This document shows positions 1 through 8,073 of a DNA stretch of 16,701 nt, in pieces. Position 1 is the stretch's first letter. Each line of letters begins with the position of its first letter. Source of the DNA: CAWEHT01 sp963808455 (GTDB lineage: Bacteria; Chloroflexota; Anaerolineae; CG2-30-64-16); the NCBI GenBank assembly GCA_963808455.1, contig CAWEHT010000240.1:1-16701 (forward strand), read 5' to 3'. A program made the translations under genes and the position numbers. The notes beneath the pieces are model-generated. The model worked only from the letters and a program-made list of their open reading frames with translations. It did no database searches and was not told where the DNA came from.

Positions 1-12
1 ACGGGGCAGAAG

Positions 13-41
13 TCGCCATATCGCGGAAGCCTTGCTATAAT
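13..41 (+). promoter_or_regulatory. Sigma70-type promoter with extended -10, upstream of ruvB
   Basis: A perfect TATAAT lies at 36-41 and is preceded by TG at 33-34, giving an extended -10. A 17-bp spacer separates it from TCGCCA at 13-18, which matches 4 of 6 bases of TTGACA. Transcription would start near 47-49, about 30 nt before the ruvB ATG. This suggests that ruvB and queA are transcribed from here, without ruvA directly upstream. The call rests on sequence match only. Confidence 0.6.
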
Positions 42-77
42 GCGTAGAACTGATGATTCATTGGCGAAAGGGGCAGC

Positions 78-1124
78 ATGCCTGAACGTGCGATTTCGCC
101 GGAGGGGCGGCCCGAGGAGGCCGTGGTCGACTCGGCGCTGCGCCCCCGGTCCCTGCAAGAGATGATCGGGCAAGACCGGCTGCGCGAGAACCTCAGCATC
201 CTGATCCAGGCGGCCCGCGCCCGCGGTGAGCCGCTGGACCACGTGCTCTTCTACGGGCCGCCCGGCCTGGGCAAGACTTCCCTGGCCCACATCTTGAGCG
301 TCGAGATGGGCACCGGGCTGAAGGTCACTTCCGGGCCTGCCATCGAGCGGGCAGGCGACCTGGCGGCCATCCTGACCAACCTGCACAAGGGCGACATTCT
401 CTTCATCGACGAGGTCCACCGGCTGGGGCGGGCGGTCGAAGAGGTGCTCTATCCCGCCATGGAAGACTTTGCCCTCGATATCGTCATCGGGAAGGGCCCC
501 AGCGCCCGCAACATCCGGCTGAAGCTGCCCAAGCTCACCGTGGTGGGCGCGACGACGCGGCTGGCGCTGATGACCGCGCCCCTGCGCGCCCGCTTCGGCG
601 CGGTGTATCGCTTCGACTTCTACGAAACTGAGGCGATGCGCCAGATCGTGCGCCGCGCCGCCGGGCTGCTGCAGGTGCCGATCACGCCCGAAGGGATCGA
701 CGAGATCGCCCGGCGCAGCCGAGGGACGCCCCGCGTGGGCCTGCGCCTCCTGCGCCGCGTGCGCGACGACGCGCAGGTGAAGGCGGGCGGGGAGATCACC
801 GCCGCGGTGGCGCGCGAGGCGCTCAGCTTGATGGAGGTCGACGATCTCGGCCTGGACACGCTCGACCGCCAGGTGCTCACCGCGATCATCCATCACTTTG
901 CCGGCGGACCCGTCGGCCTGGATACCCTCGCCGCCTCCGTCTCCGAGGAGCCGGACACCATCATGGATGTCGTCGAGCCGTATCTGCTCCAGCTCGGGTT
1001 CCTGGACCGCACCCCGCGCGGCCGCACGGCCACGCGGCGCGCCTACGAGCATCTTGGCGAAGCGTATCCCGAGAAGCCGGAACAGCCCGACCTGTTCGCC
1101 GGCCCCCAGGGCAACGGCCAGTGA
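78..1124 (+). CDS. ruvB: Holliday junction branch migration ATPase RuvB
   Basis: RuvB is the hexameric AAA+ motor that, with RuvA, drives branch migration of Holliday junctions in the cytoplasm during recombination and repair. The 348-residue length is normal for the family. Visible motifs are Walker A GPPGLGKTS (residues 60-68), Walker B with DEVH (111-114), sensor 1 GATTR (157-161), an arginine-finger region around 170-172, and the sensor 2 segment RGTPR (215-219). A winged-helix C-terminal domain begins about residue 275. The ATG at 78 is preceded by an AAAGGGG Shine-Dalgarno-like stretch at 67-73. The gene ends inside the start of queA (GTGA overlap), which suggests translational coupling. 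The frame is intact and the identification is firm. Confidence 0.97.
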   Translation: MPERAISPEGRPEEAVVDSALRPRSLQEMIGQDRLRENLSILIQAARARGEPLDHVLFYGPPGLGKTSLAHILSVEMGTGLKVTSGPAIERAGDLAAILTNLHKGDILFIDEVHRLGRAVEEVLYPAMEDFALDIVIGKGPSARNIRLKLPKLTVVGATTRLALMTAPLRARFGAVYRFDFYETEAMRQIVRRAAGLLQVPITPEGIDEIARRSRGTPRVGLRLLRRVRDDAQVKAGGEITAAVAREALSLMEVDDLGLDTLDRQVLTAIIHHFAGGPVGLDTLAASVSEEPDTIMDVVEPYLLQLGFLDRTPRGRTATRRAYEHLGEAYPEKPEQPDLFAGPQGNGQ

Positions 1125-2300
1125 AGACCAGCGATTTCGATTATATCTTGCCCCCCGAGCTGATCGCGCAACATCCGGCGCAGCCGCGCGATGCTTCCCG
1201 CCTCCTGGTGGTGGATCGCCACAGCGCCACGCTCAGCCATCGCCGCTTCGGCGACCTGCCCGACTATCTGCGGCCCGGCGACCTCCTGGTCGGCAACGAC
1301 AGCCGCGTCATCCCCGCGCGCCTGCGCGGCACCAAGCCGGCGGGCGGCGAGGTCGAGATCTTCCTGCTGCGGCCTGCCGCGCCGGGCGAAGGTGGGCACT
1401 GCGAGGGGGAACCGGCGGACGAGGGCACCGGCTCGCGCCCCTGGGAGTGCCTGGTGCGCGGCAAGGGGCTGCGTCCCCGCGTGCAGGTGGCTATTAGTTC
1501 CTTCGCGTGGCCGGCGCCGGGCTCAGGCGATGGCAGCGGCGAGCGCCCCGGCAACGCAGGCGCCTGGCGCGCCACGGCGACCATCCTCGGCAGCACGCCG
1601 GCCGGCGGCCGGCTCGTCGCCTTCGATCCTCCCGTCGAAAGGTGGCTCTGGAGCGCCGGCGAGGTGCCTTTGCCCCCCTACATCCACGAGCCGCTGGCCG
1701 ATCCCGAGCGCTACCAGACCATCTACAGCCGGGTCGAAGGCTCCGTGGCTTCTTCCACGGCCGGGTTGCACTTCACCCCTGAGTTGCTGCTGCGGTTGCG
1801 GGAGGACGGCATCAGGCTGGCCCTGGTCACGCTGCACATCGGGCTTGACACCTTCAGGCCGGTGCAGGCCGAGGAAATCGAGGAACATCAGAATCCACCG
1901 CGAGTGGGCAGAGCTGGCGCCGGGGACGGCTCAGCAGATCAACGAGACCCGGCTCGCCGGAGGCCGCATCGTGGCCATCGGGACGACTTCGGTGCGCGTG
2001 CTGGAAAGCGCAGCCAAGATCGCCCTGGGCTACCGGCCAGGGGAGCGCGTGCCGGCGGACCGGGCCTGCGGCTGGCAGGCGGTGGCCGCCTTCACGGGGG
2101 AGACCGATCTCTACATCACGCCGGGCCACGCCTTCCGCGCCGTGGATGCCCTGATCACGAATTTCCACCTGCCGCGCTCGACGCTGCTGATGCTGGTCAG
2201 CGCCCTCGCCGGCAAGGAGCTCATCGACCGGGCCTACGCCGAAGCCATCCGCGAGCGCTATCGCTTCTACAGCTTCGGCGACGCGATGCTCATCCTCTGA
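1121..2300 (+). CDS. queA: S-adenosylmethionine:tRNA ribosyltransferase-isomerase QueA, with one +1 frameshift
   Basis: QueA transfers the ribosyl part of SAM to 7-aminomethyl-7-deazaguanine in tRNA, giving epoxyqueuosine. The N-terminal frame shows DYxLPxELIAQxPxxPRDxSRLL and NDSRVIPARL. Later come the PLPPYI and ERYQTIYS motifs and the GSVASSTAGLHFT block. After EEIEEHQ the frame is lost near 1892. The next frame continues with HREWAEL, the GGRIVAIGTTSVRVLES block and the FHLPRSTLLMLVSAL end. Removing one A from CAGAATCC at 1890-1896 restores EEHQIHREW, so this is most likely a 1-base consensus insertion rather than a pseudogene. The corrected length is about 392 residues, longer than the 356 of E. 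coli QueA. The extra length is two low-complexity Gly/Ala/Pro-rich insertions near residues 88-105 and 128-145. The GTG start overlaps the ruvB stop by 4 nt. Confidence 0.93.
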
Positions 2301-2306
2301 TGTGGC

Positions 2307-2915
2307 TCAACGCATGAGCCTGTGCGCCAGCCAGTCGCCCACGCCGGAGAGGTCCTCCGTAGGAAGGTAGTGGCCTGCCTGGGCATCGAACAGGATCTCC
2401 GCGCCGGCGGGAAATTCCTCATCCCCCTCCCATAGCAGCGCAGCGATGGGCACGCGCGGCAGTGCAAGAAACCGGGAGCTGGCATCGGCGAGGTCGAGCG
2501 GGGTGCCGGCCAGGCGGCCGGCTGCCTGGCGAAATGCCGGAAGGTCCGAGCCAAAGCACGCCGCCAGCGGCGTTTCCGCATGGGCCGCGAAGGCCTGGCT
2601 GTAGAAGAGGCCACTTGGCAGCTCACGGAAAACCAGCCAGCGGCCCGCCGGCTTGCTGCCGTCGGCAGTGAGCAGATAATGGAGCAGCAGCACGGTCACC
2701 GACGGATGGGCAGGCTGCCCGGTCGGCTCGAAGACCACCTCGCCGCCGGGATGGAGCACAAGGTGCAGCGCGCCGAAGTAGGGCACCCGCACGCCGCCGG
2801 GGACCGGCAGGCAGCCCGCAAGCGCGGCCGCCCGCGCCGGCTCAATTCCGGCCCAGGCAGCCCGGCTGCGCTCGAGGGCGACCTGATAGCGACGATCGGG
2901 GCAGGGGTGGCTCAT
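2307..2915 (-). CDS. DUF3786 domain protein
   Basis: This 202-residue protein has the pattern of the DUF3786 family, recognised here by eye. There is a central LLLHYLLTADG segment (77-86), then RWLVFRELPSG (92-102). The C-terminal part has LLWEGDEEFPA (160-170), ILFDA (174-178) and HYLPTEDL (182-189). Function is unknown; such genes are found mostly in anaerobes, often near Fe-S or one-carbon enzymes. No signal peptide or membrane segment is visible, so it is probably cytoplasmic. It is the last gene of the minus-strand string, 31 nt after the preceding small ORF. It converges with queA, with only 6 bp between the two stop codons, leaving no room for a separate terminator. No strong Shine-Dalgarno is seen before the ATG. 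Confidence 0.75.
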   Translation of the reverse strand: MSHPCPDRRYQVALERSRAAWAGIEPARAAALAGCLPVPGGVRVPYFGALHLVLHPGGEVVFEPTGQPAHPSVTVLLLHYLLTADGSKPAGRWLVFRELPSGLFYSQAFAAHAETPLAACFGSDLPAFRQAAGRLAGTPLDLADASSRFLALPRVPIAALLWEGDEEFPAGAEILFDAQAGHYLPTEDLSGVGDWLAHRLMR

Positions 2916-2946
2916 GGCTCAAGAACCTGCCGCGCGCCCTGCGACT

Positions 2947-3213
2947 CTACTGCTTGTTCCACAAGAACTCATCGGCGACCAGCTCCACCGCGAATATCAT
3001 GCGCATCGTGTTCACGCCACCTTCAGCGCCAATCGAGTAGGACCGTGCGCCAGGAATGCCCATCCCGATGGGGTACTCTTTGTGTGAGATTGGGTTGCCG
3101 CATAGCTTATCACAGGCCGCGCCAAAGCCGCGAACAGGATCACCGAACGCGACAAAGGCCTGTGTCAGGGTGCGGGAACTTCCGCAGGATCCGAGACAAC
3201 CAGTGGCTCGCAA
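2947..3213 (-). CDS. Unidentified small ORF downstream of metF1, possibly a frameshifted gene fragment
   Basis: An 88-codon frame of unknown family. The C-terminal two thirds look protein-like: GDPVRGFGAACDKLCGNP, then YPIGMGIPGARSY, then an amphipathic end AVELVADEFLW. The first 20 or so residues (TTG start, CLGSCGSSRTLTQ) look poor and overlap the 3' end of metF1 by 49 nt. metF1 itself carries about 25 residues beyond the usual end of the family (GLYPRP). Both facts suggest that an indel between 3165 and 3250 hides the true end of metF1 and the true start of this gene. The stop lies 31 nt before the DUF3786 start, so it fits the operon. I do not recognise the family. Confidence 0.4.
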   Translation of the reverse strand: MRATGCLGSCGSSRTLTQAFVAFGDPVRGFGAACDKLCGNPISHKEYPIGMGIPGARSYSIGAEGGVNTMRMIFAVELVADEFLWNKQ

Positions 3214-4190
3214 AGCGGTGATGCGGCGATACTTCTGTTGGGGCGGGGATAAAGGCCTGCCTGGGTCACGATCCCGGGCACTGCTTCGGCCCAGTGGACC
3301 GCCATGATGTGAATGCCGGCCACGCCGGGTATCTCCCTGACCTGCTCGATGATCTCGCCGCAGATGCGCAGCCCCTCCTCGGGTTGGGCGGCCTTTGGCG
3401 TGCTCGTCATCCGGTTGACGATTTCGTCCGGGACCTCCATGCCGGCGACCTTGGTGGCCATGTATTTGGCTGCCGCAGCCGACTTGATCGGCCCCACACC
3501 GGCCAGGATGTACACTTTCTCGTGCAGGCCCAGGTCTCGCACACGGGCCATGTAGGTCTTGAAGCGCTCGACGTTGTAGATGAGCTGGGTCTGCACAAAG
3601 CGGGCACCGGCTTCGACTTTCTTGCCGAGGCGGAGCGGCCTGAAGTCATAAGGAGGCGCGAAGGGATTGGCGGCTGCGCCCAGAAAGAATCGGGGCGCGG
3701 TCGTGATCGGGCGCCCGTTATCCAGAATGCCGTGCTCGCTGAGGTTGCGAGCCATACGGATCAGCTGCATCGAGTCAACGTCATAGACGCACTTGGCATC
3801 GGGGTGGTCGCCCCCGATGCCATGATCACCGCTCAGGAGCAGCACGTTGCGAATGCCGAGGGCGGAAGCGCCCAGCAGGTCGGCTTGCATGGCCAGGCGG
3901 TTGCGGTCCCGGCAGGTTATCTGAGCGACGGGTTCGATGCCGTGGCGCAGGAGGAGCGCAGCGACAGGGATGCTCGCCATGCGGACGCTGGCGGCTTGAT
4001 TGTCGGTCACATTGACCGCGTCGGCATAGTCCCGTAGAGCGCGAGCGTCGCGGGCGATGCTCTCCAGATCGACGCCCTTGGGCGGCGAGAGCTCGGCGGC
4101 GACAGCGAAGTGGCCGGCGGCCAGCACAGCAGCTAGGTTGCTGATGGGAGCGAGGTCCTGGCCGGTCCCTTCAGTGGTCGTAGATGGCAT
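3165..4190 (-). CDS. metF: Methylenetetrahydrofolate reductase, MetF family (second copy in the operon)
   Basis: MetF reduces 5,10-methylene-THF to 5-methyl-THF with bound FAD, the last folate step of the methyl branch. The 341-residue TIM-barrel protein shows the catalytic-Glu segment AELSPPKG (Glu33), NVTDNQAASVRM (about 60-71), ITCRDRNRLAMQADLLGA (about 91-108), NVLLLSGDH, FFLGAAANPF, FVQTQLIYNVERF, LAGVGP and GIHIMAVHWAEAVPGI. Like the other MetF here it lacks an NADH-specific partner domain. It probably works with MetV1, two genes upstream in the same operon. The family normally ends just after GLYPRP; here 25 further residues follow, perhaps from an indel near 3165-3250. The ATG start lies 26 nt after the preceding gene and has only a distant purine-rich stretch as ribosome binding site. 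It is distinct in sequence from metF2, so it is an old paralogue, not a recent duplicate. Confidence 0.93.
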   Translation of the reverse strand: MPSTTTEGTGQDLAPISNLAAVLAAGHFAVAAELSPPKGVDLESIARDARALRDYADAVNVTDNQAASVRMASIPVAALLLRHGIEPVAQITCRDRNRLAMQADLLGASALGIRNVLLLSGDHGIGGDHPDAKCVYDVDSMQLIRMARNLSEHGILDNGRPITTAPRFFLGAAANPFAPPYDFRPLRLGKKVEAGARFVQTQLIYNVERFKTYMARVRDLGLHEKVYILAGVGPIKSAAAAKYMATKVAGMEVPDEIVNRMTSTPKAAQPEEGLRICGEIIEQVREIPGVAGIHIMAVHWAEAVPGIVTQAGLYPRPNRSIAASPLCEPLVVSDPAEVPAP

Positions 4191-4216
4191 ACGGTGTTGT
4201 TGCGTTCCCCTTCTTC

Positions 4217-4987
4217 TTACAGCTCTTCGACGATAGACTGTCGGATTTCTTCTTCAGTGGTAGCGCCGGCCAGCTTGGGGCGACCATTGATGAAGATGCC
4301 GTTGGTGACACCGTAGCGGCGCAGTGTCTCCGTGGTCAAGAGCTCCTGCCGCACCCGAACTCGATCGCCAAACTCTCTGGCCACCTCGAGAAGGAGCATC
4401 TGGGTCGAAGTCTCAAAGGGGCAGAGGTAGCCACTGAGGACGAGGATCTCGACCGGGGCGCCGCGACGGGGTTGGATGGCCGGCTGATACGGGCGGACGG
4501 TCACGGCCGATTGGCTAAGGCCCAGGTAGAGCAACTTGCTATGGCCGGCATCATGCACAGTCTGGAAGCCCCGCGCCAGGTAATGACGGTAGTGCATGCG
4601 CTCTTCCCGGTCCGTGGTCTCCACCAGGATGCCCTTGCAACCCTGCGCGCGCAGGTCGGCCTCAAACGCGCCGAACAGCTGGCGTCCCATCTCCTGTTTC
4701 TGATAGCGGCGCTGGATCCATTCGCAGTACATCACCGCCACGCCGGGTTCGATCTCGTACGGGACGAGCGCTTGCTCGGCGAGAGCATAGTAGAGCTGGC
4801 CCACGACGCTGCCGTCGGCGGCCTTCGCATGATAGCCTTCCACGTGGCGGCCCAGGTTCTGGCTCACCCATGCGCGGCACAGCCCCAGCGCTTCGGGCCA
4901 CGGCGTCGGAACCTCCGTCATGCAGCAGAAACCGCATTGCGCCTCCTCCAGGCTCTGCACACGCTTGATGGCAAAACTGAGGCTCAT
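4217..4987 (-). CDS. GNAT-like N-acetyltransferase domain fused to a thioredoxin-fold (YoaP-like) C-terminal domain
   Basis: A two-domain protein of 256 residues. Residues 1-160 look like a GNAT acetyltransferase; the acetyl-CoA-loop-like segment is RRYQKQEMGRQLF (93-105), followed by the usual YLARGF strand (136-141). Residues 178-256 look like a thioredoxin-fold domain: VEILVLSGYLCPFE with one Cys (189) where thioredoxins have CxxC, then a cis-Pro-like stretch and FINGRPKLAG. A cluster C18-G-F-C21-C22 sits near the N-terminus and could bind metal or Fe-S. The frame is open 26 codons further upstream, but I chose the ATG at 4987 because AGGAGG (4992-4997) sits directly before it and upstream codons would overlap metV1. 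It lies between metV1 and metF1. Role unknown; acetylation of, or thiol or metal delivery to, the MetFV-Hdr complex is a guess. Confidence 0.7.
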   Translation of the reverse strand: MSLSFAIKRVQSLEEAQCGFCCMTEVPTPWPEALGLCRAWVSQNLGRHVEGYHAKAADGSVVGQLYYALAEQALVPYEIEPGVAVMYCEWIQRRYQKQEMGRQLFGAFEADLRAQGCKGILVETTDREERMHYRHYLARGFQTVHDAGHSKLLYLGLSQSAVTVRPYQPAIQPRRGAPVEILVLSGYLCPFETSTQMLLLEVAREFGDRVRVRQELLTTETLRRYGVTNGIFINGRPKLAGATTEEEIRQSIVEEL

Positions 4988-4991
4988 GGCC

Positions 4992-4997
4992 CCTCCT
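4992..4997 (-). promoter_or_regulatory. Ribosome binding site of the GNAT-thioredoxin gene
   Basis: A perfect AGGAGG on the minus strand, followed by GGCC and then ATG at 4987-4985. It decides the start in favour of the internal ATG over the longer frame beginning at 5065. Confidence 0.7.
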
Positions 4998-5016
4998 GTG
5001 CCGGGAACGTTGGCGG

Positions 5017-5478
5017 CTACACCTTGCGCGTCCGCCGGTCTACCCCCTTGACAAGGTTGATCCATGACGACGTGCCCTTCAGCTGCCAGTTGACCGGTGG
5101 TTGCTCGGTCAGCATTTCCTTGCCCCAGACCGGCATCCGAAGGGACCGTTCGTAAGCGTCAACCCAGACGCAGATCATCTCAGGGTTCACTTCGCAGTGC
5201 CCGTTGCCGCGAACGCCGCCGCACGGACCGTTGCGCAGGTTCTTGGGGCAGCCCATCGGGCAGGTCATGCCTGTATAGTGAAGCACACATTGCCCGCACA
5301 ACTGGCAATCGAACAGGAGTTTCTTGCTCAGATCCTCGAAGGGCAGGATCACGCGTTCTGCCCGGTCATAGCCGACGCGCACCAACAAAGGGTTGGCTTT
5401 CCACAGGCCCCATTCGGCCAACTGCCACAGCTTCTCCAGAACGTGAGGTCTATCCTGGATCGCTCGCCTGATTCCCAT
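5017..5478 (-). CDS. metV: Short MetV-type methylenetetrahydrofolate reductase C-terminal (zinc-finger) protein
   Basis: A 153-residue protein with the Cys-rich MTHFR C-terminal domain of MetV, the partner of MetF in bacteria that lack NAD(P)H-dependent MetF. The Cys pattern is C58-x2-C61-x2-C64, C73-x3-C77, then NGPCGG with C86, and C95. Compared with metV2 (229 residues) it lacks the N-terminal Cys-containing domain of about 115 residues. In its place is a helical segment of about 55 residues (LEKLWQLAEWGLWK). It may therefore pair with MetF1 without contacting the Hdr module in the same way. The start ATG is preceded by GGAAGGATAG, a fair ribosome binding site. The GNAT-thioredoxin gene follows after 29 nt. 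A 141-bp non-coding gap separates it from hdrCB, the largest gap in the string. Confidence 0.88.
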   Translation of the reverse strand: MGIRRAIQDRPHVLEKLWQLAEWGLWKANPLLVRVGYDRAERVILPFEDLSKKLLFDCQLCGQCVLHYTGMTCPMGCPKNLRNGPCGGVRGNGHCEVNPEMICVWVDAYERSLRMPVWGKEMLTEQPPVNWQLKGTSSWINLVKGVDRRTRKV

Positions 5479-5619
5479 CTATCCTTCCATTCAGCGCTCG
5501 TTCGCCGGCAGCCCGGGCGCGCAACAGGAAAAGGCCGCCGGCTGGAAGCAGTGGAGGCGAGAAAGGCGTCGCTGCTTCGGTCCTGCGGCCCAATCCCACA
5601 ACCGCACTCAATCCATAGA
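5479..5619. other. 141-bp intergenic gap between hdrCB and metV1
   Basis: The longest non-coding gap of the minus-strand string. I see no convincing -10 box and no clean stem followed by a T-run; short GC-rich inverted bits (GCCGGC) are present but do not form a clear terminator. It could hold an internal promoter for the second MetVF unit, but nothing in the sequence proves that. Confidence 0.4.
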
Positions 5620-7027
5620 CTATGCAATAAGTCCCTTTTGCCGCAGCAGGGGCCGGGGATCGACAATGTTCTTGCTCAGCAGCGCCGCCTTTTCGTCGAG
5701 TCCAAAGGCGATCACCGCCAGCTGGGTGGCGTACAGGACTGGCAGGCTGAAGCCGAGGTCTTTGATCTGCACCTGGCGCGCATCCATATTGACGTGGCAC
5801 AGCGGGCATGCCGTTACGACAGCATCGGCGCCTCGCTCGCGGGCATTGTGCAGGACCTTAGCCGTCATCTCGTGGGCGATCTCCGTTTTCGTCAGGCCCA
5901 GGGAGCCGCCGCAGCAATCAGTCTTGTAATCCCAATCCACGACCTCAGCGCCCAGCCGCTGCATCAGGTGGTCCATCTCCATGGGATACTCGGGCTGCCT
6001 GGCGCCTGTGATCGCCGCCGGACGGGTCATGTAGCAGCCATAGTAGCAGGCCACCTTGAGCCCGCGCAGCGGTTTCTTCACGGTCTGCCCGATCTTGTCC
6101 AAACCGACCTTCTCGATCAGCGTCTCCACCAGGTTCATGACCCTGACCGAGCCACCGTACCTGTAGCCGATTTCCTCGTTGACCTGCTCGGCAATCTCGG
6201 CATTGTGCGCCATGGTATGCGACGCGGTCTTGAAGCGGCTGTAGCAGGCAGCGCAAGGCGCGGCCACCTCTTTGAGGCCCATCTGCTCGATGATGGACAG
6301 GTTAATGACCGGAAACTTGGTGGCCAGGACGTGGTCCGTAGAGTGCGCGGCGCTGGAGCCGCAGCAGAATCCAGCCGGGGGGCTCGACCAGGTCGAGGTC
6401 CACCGCCTCGGCAACTGCCTCAAGGCTCTTGCTGTATTCCCGGGCCGACGAGTGCAACGAGCAGCCCGGATAGTAAGCGATCTTGTTTTCGGCCGGCTCT
6501 ACGGGTTGGACTTTGCCGGGCTGCGGCGACCGCGTGGGCAACGAGACCAGGTGCAGCTTGTTGTGCTTCAGCATCTCGAGGGCCAAGTCCATATCCTTGA
6601 ACAGGTTGCCGTTGACCACGTTCAGGCCGGCCATCAAGCCCACCTCGTGCAGCCGCCCCATCACCTTGAGATCGGTCAGGAACAGGCGAGCGAAGCGGTC
6701 TACCTCCGGGACCGCCGGCTTCAATCCTTGGTTCCTGGCCTCGATACGCAGGCCGTCCATGACGGCGGCGATGTCAAGGCCCTGCGGGCAGCGGGTCGTG
6801 CACGTTTCGCAAGAGGCGCAAAGCCAGATCGTTTTGCTCTCCAGCACCTGGTGGCTGTTCAGCTGCACGCTACGCATCACCTGGTTCGGCATCAGGTCAA
6901 AGTGACTGGTCAGAGGGCAGCCGCTCGTGCACTTGACGCATTGGTAGCACAGGAAGACGTTCTGCCCGGTCTGCTCCTGCAGGGTCTCAGCCAGCGTTTC
7001 AGTTGCGGATGTCTTGCTCATCGCCAT
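5620..7027 (-). CDS. hdrCB: Fused HdrC-HdrB (HdrD-like) heterodisulfide-reductase subunit, with one +1 frameshift
   Basis: Residues 1-160 are HdrC-like, with two [4Fe-4S] motifs: C27-x2-C30-x2-C33-x3-C37 and C70-x2-C73-x2-C76-x3-C80-P. A short Pro-rich linker (SLPTRSPQPGKVQPVEPAEN) leads, without stop or start codon, into HdrB. HdrB opens with KIAYYPGCSLHSS, then WICCGSS (from 219), CAACYSRF, CYYGCYMTRP, DCCGGSLGLT and CPLCHVNMD. These are the two Cys-rich CCG motifs that bind the non-cubane clusters of HdrB. The frame breaks at 6368-6369. Removing one A from CAGAATCC (TGGATTCTGC on the coding strand) restores WICCG, so this is a likely sequence error. The corrected length is about 468 residues. 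The ATG at 7027 was chosen because GAGAGG lies 7 nt upstream. Fused HdrCB resembles HdrD of Methanosarcina. Here it should connect HdrA to MetFV; metF2 ends 45 nt upstream. Confidence 0.9.
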
Positions 7028-7072
7028 CCCATACCTCTCTCGGATTGGCATCTTCCCCGCCGGGAAGCCGGC

Positions 7073-8055
7073 TCAGTTCCCATTGAGCACAGGCCGGGGC
7101 AGCAAGCCGGCCCCTTCGAGGATGGGGCGGACTGCTTCTTCCCATTCGATGGCCATGATGTGAATGCCGGCCACACCCTCGATCTCGCGCACTTCCTGTA
7201 TCTGCTCCACGCACACGCGGATGCCTTCCTGCTTCCAGGCCGCGGCGCCGCGCTTTTTTGTCATCTTTGGAGACATCCTTGACGGCGGCCTCCATGCGCT
7301 TGATGTACTCATCCGCCACAATCATGCCGGGCACTTGATCGCGCATGTACCTGGCCGCGCCCGCGGTCTTTAGCGGGCCAACGCCAGCCAGAATCTTGAC
7401 CTTCTCATGGACGCCCATGTCCACCACGCGCTTCATGAACTCCCGGAAGCGCGGGATGTCGTAGATGAGCTGTGTCTGGATGAAGTCGGCGCCAGCCAGG
7501 GCCTTCTTAGCCAGGCGGTATGGCCGGAATTCGAACGGGTCAGCCGAAGGGATTGGCCGCCGCTCCGATGAAGAAGCGCGGGCCGCCGCCTTTGATCTCT
7601 TCGCCGCATTGAAACCTGCCCTCGTCGCGCAGGTCCTTTACCATACGCACGAGTTGGATCGAATCGATGTCGTGCACGTTCTTGGCCGCCGGATGGTTGC
7701 CGAAGCTCTGGTGATCTCCCGACAGGCAGAGCACGTTCTTCAGCCCGAGGGCCGCCGCGCCCAACAGGTCAGCCTGCATGCCCAGCCGGTTGCGGTCACG
7801 GCAAGTCATCTGGATGATCGGCTCCAGGCCTTCCTGCGACGCGACGTATCCGGCAGCAATGCTGCTCATGCGGACGATAGCCGTCTGGTTGTCGGTAATA
7901 TTCACGGCATCCACAATGCCTCTGAGCAACGCTGCCTTCTTGCGGACAACTTCGGCGTCATGGTTCTTGGGCGGCCCCAGCTCGGCAGTGACGGTGAAAT
8001 AGCCCTTTGTCAGCATGCGCTCCAGGTTGCTGCCGACCTTGAGAACGTCCGTCAT
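7073..8055 (-). CDS. metF: Methylenetetrahydrofolate reductase, MetF family (first copy), with two +1 frameshifts
   Basis: A second MetF, in three frames. The N-terminal part (8055 to about 7545) has AELGPPKN with catalytic Glu25, NITDNQTAIVRM, MTCRDRNRLGMQADLLGA, NVLCLSGDH and FFIGAAANPF. The frame then reaches a TGA at 7540-7542; removing one C of CAGCCGAAGG (7544-7545) restores NPFADPFEFRP. The middle part has DFIQTQLIYDIPRF and ILAGVGPLKTAGAARYM. Near 7248 one extra C in GGCGCCGCGC breaks the frame; the inverted copy at about 15310 lacks this base. The last part reads AAAWKQEGIRVCVEQIQEV, GIHIMAIEWEEAV and LLPRPVLNGN. The corrected length is about 326 residues. It starts 18 nt after metV2 with GGAGGG upstream and is the probable catalytic partner of MetV2 and the Hdr module. 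Confidence 0.92.
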
Positions 8056-8073
8056 ATCAAACCCTCCTGGCTA

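Noticed and set aside
2300..2307. A bidirectional terminator between queA and the DUF3786 gene
   Set aside because: Only 6 bp separate the stop codons, and I see no stem with a T-run at the junction.
5101..6600. A 499-codon open frame on the + strand
   Set aside because: It is antisense to metV1 and hdrCB, whose Fe-S and CCG motifs are unmistakable. GC-rich coding DNA often leaves the opposite strand open. Its translation shows no known family and is rich in His/Arg/Leu shadow patterns. The same holds for the + strand frames at 3294-4037, 6272-7282 and 7465-8106.
7540..7542. In-frame TGA in metF2 as a second selenocysteine
   Set aside because: No MetF has Cys here, the frame after the TGA is wrong, and removing one base of the CC pair restores NPFADPFEFRP. 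It is a frameshift, not Sec.
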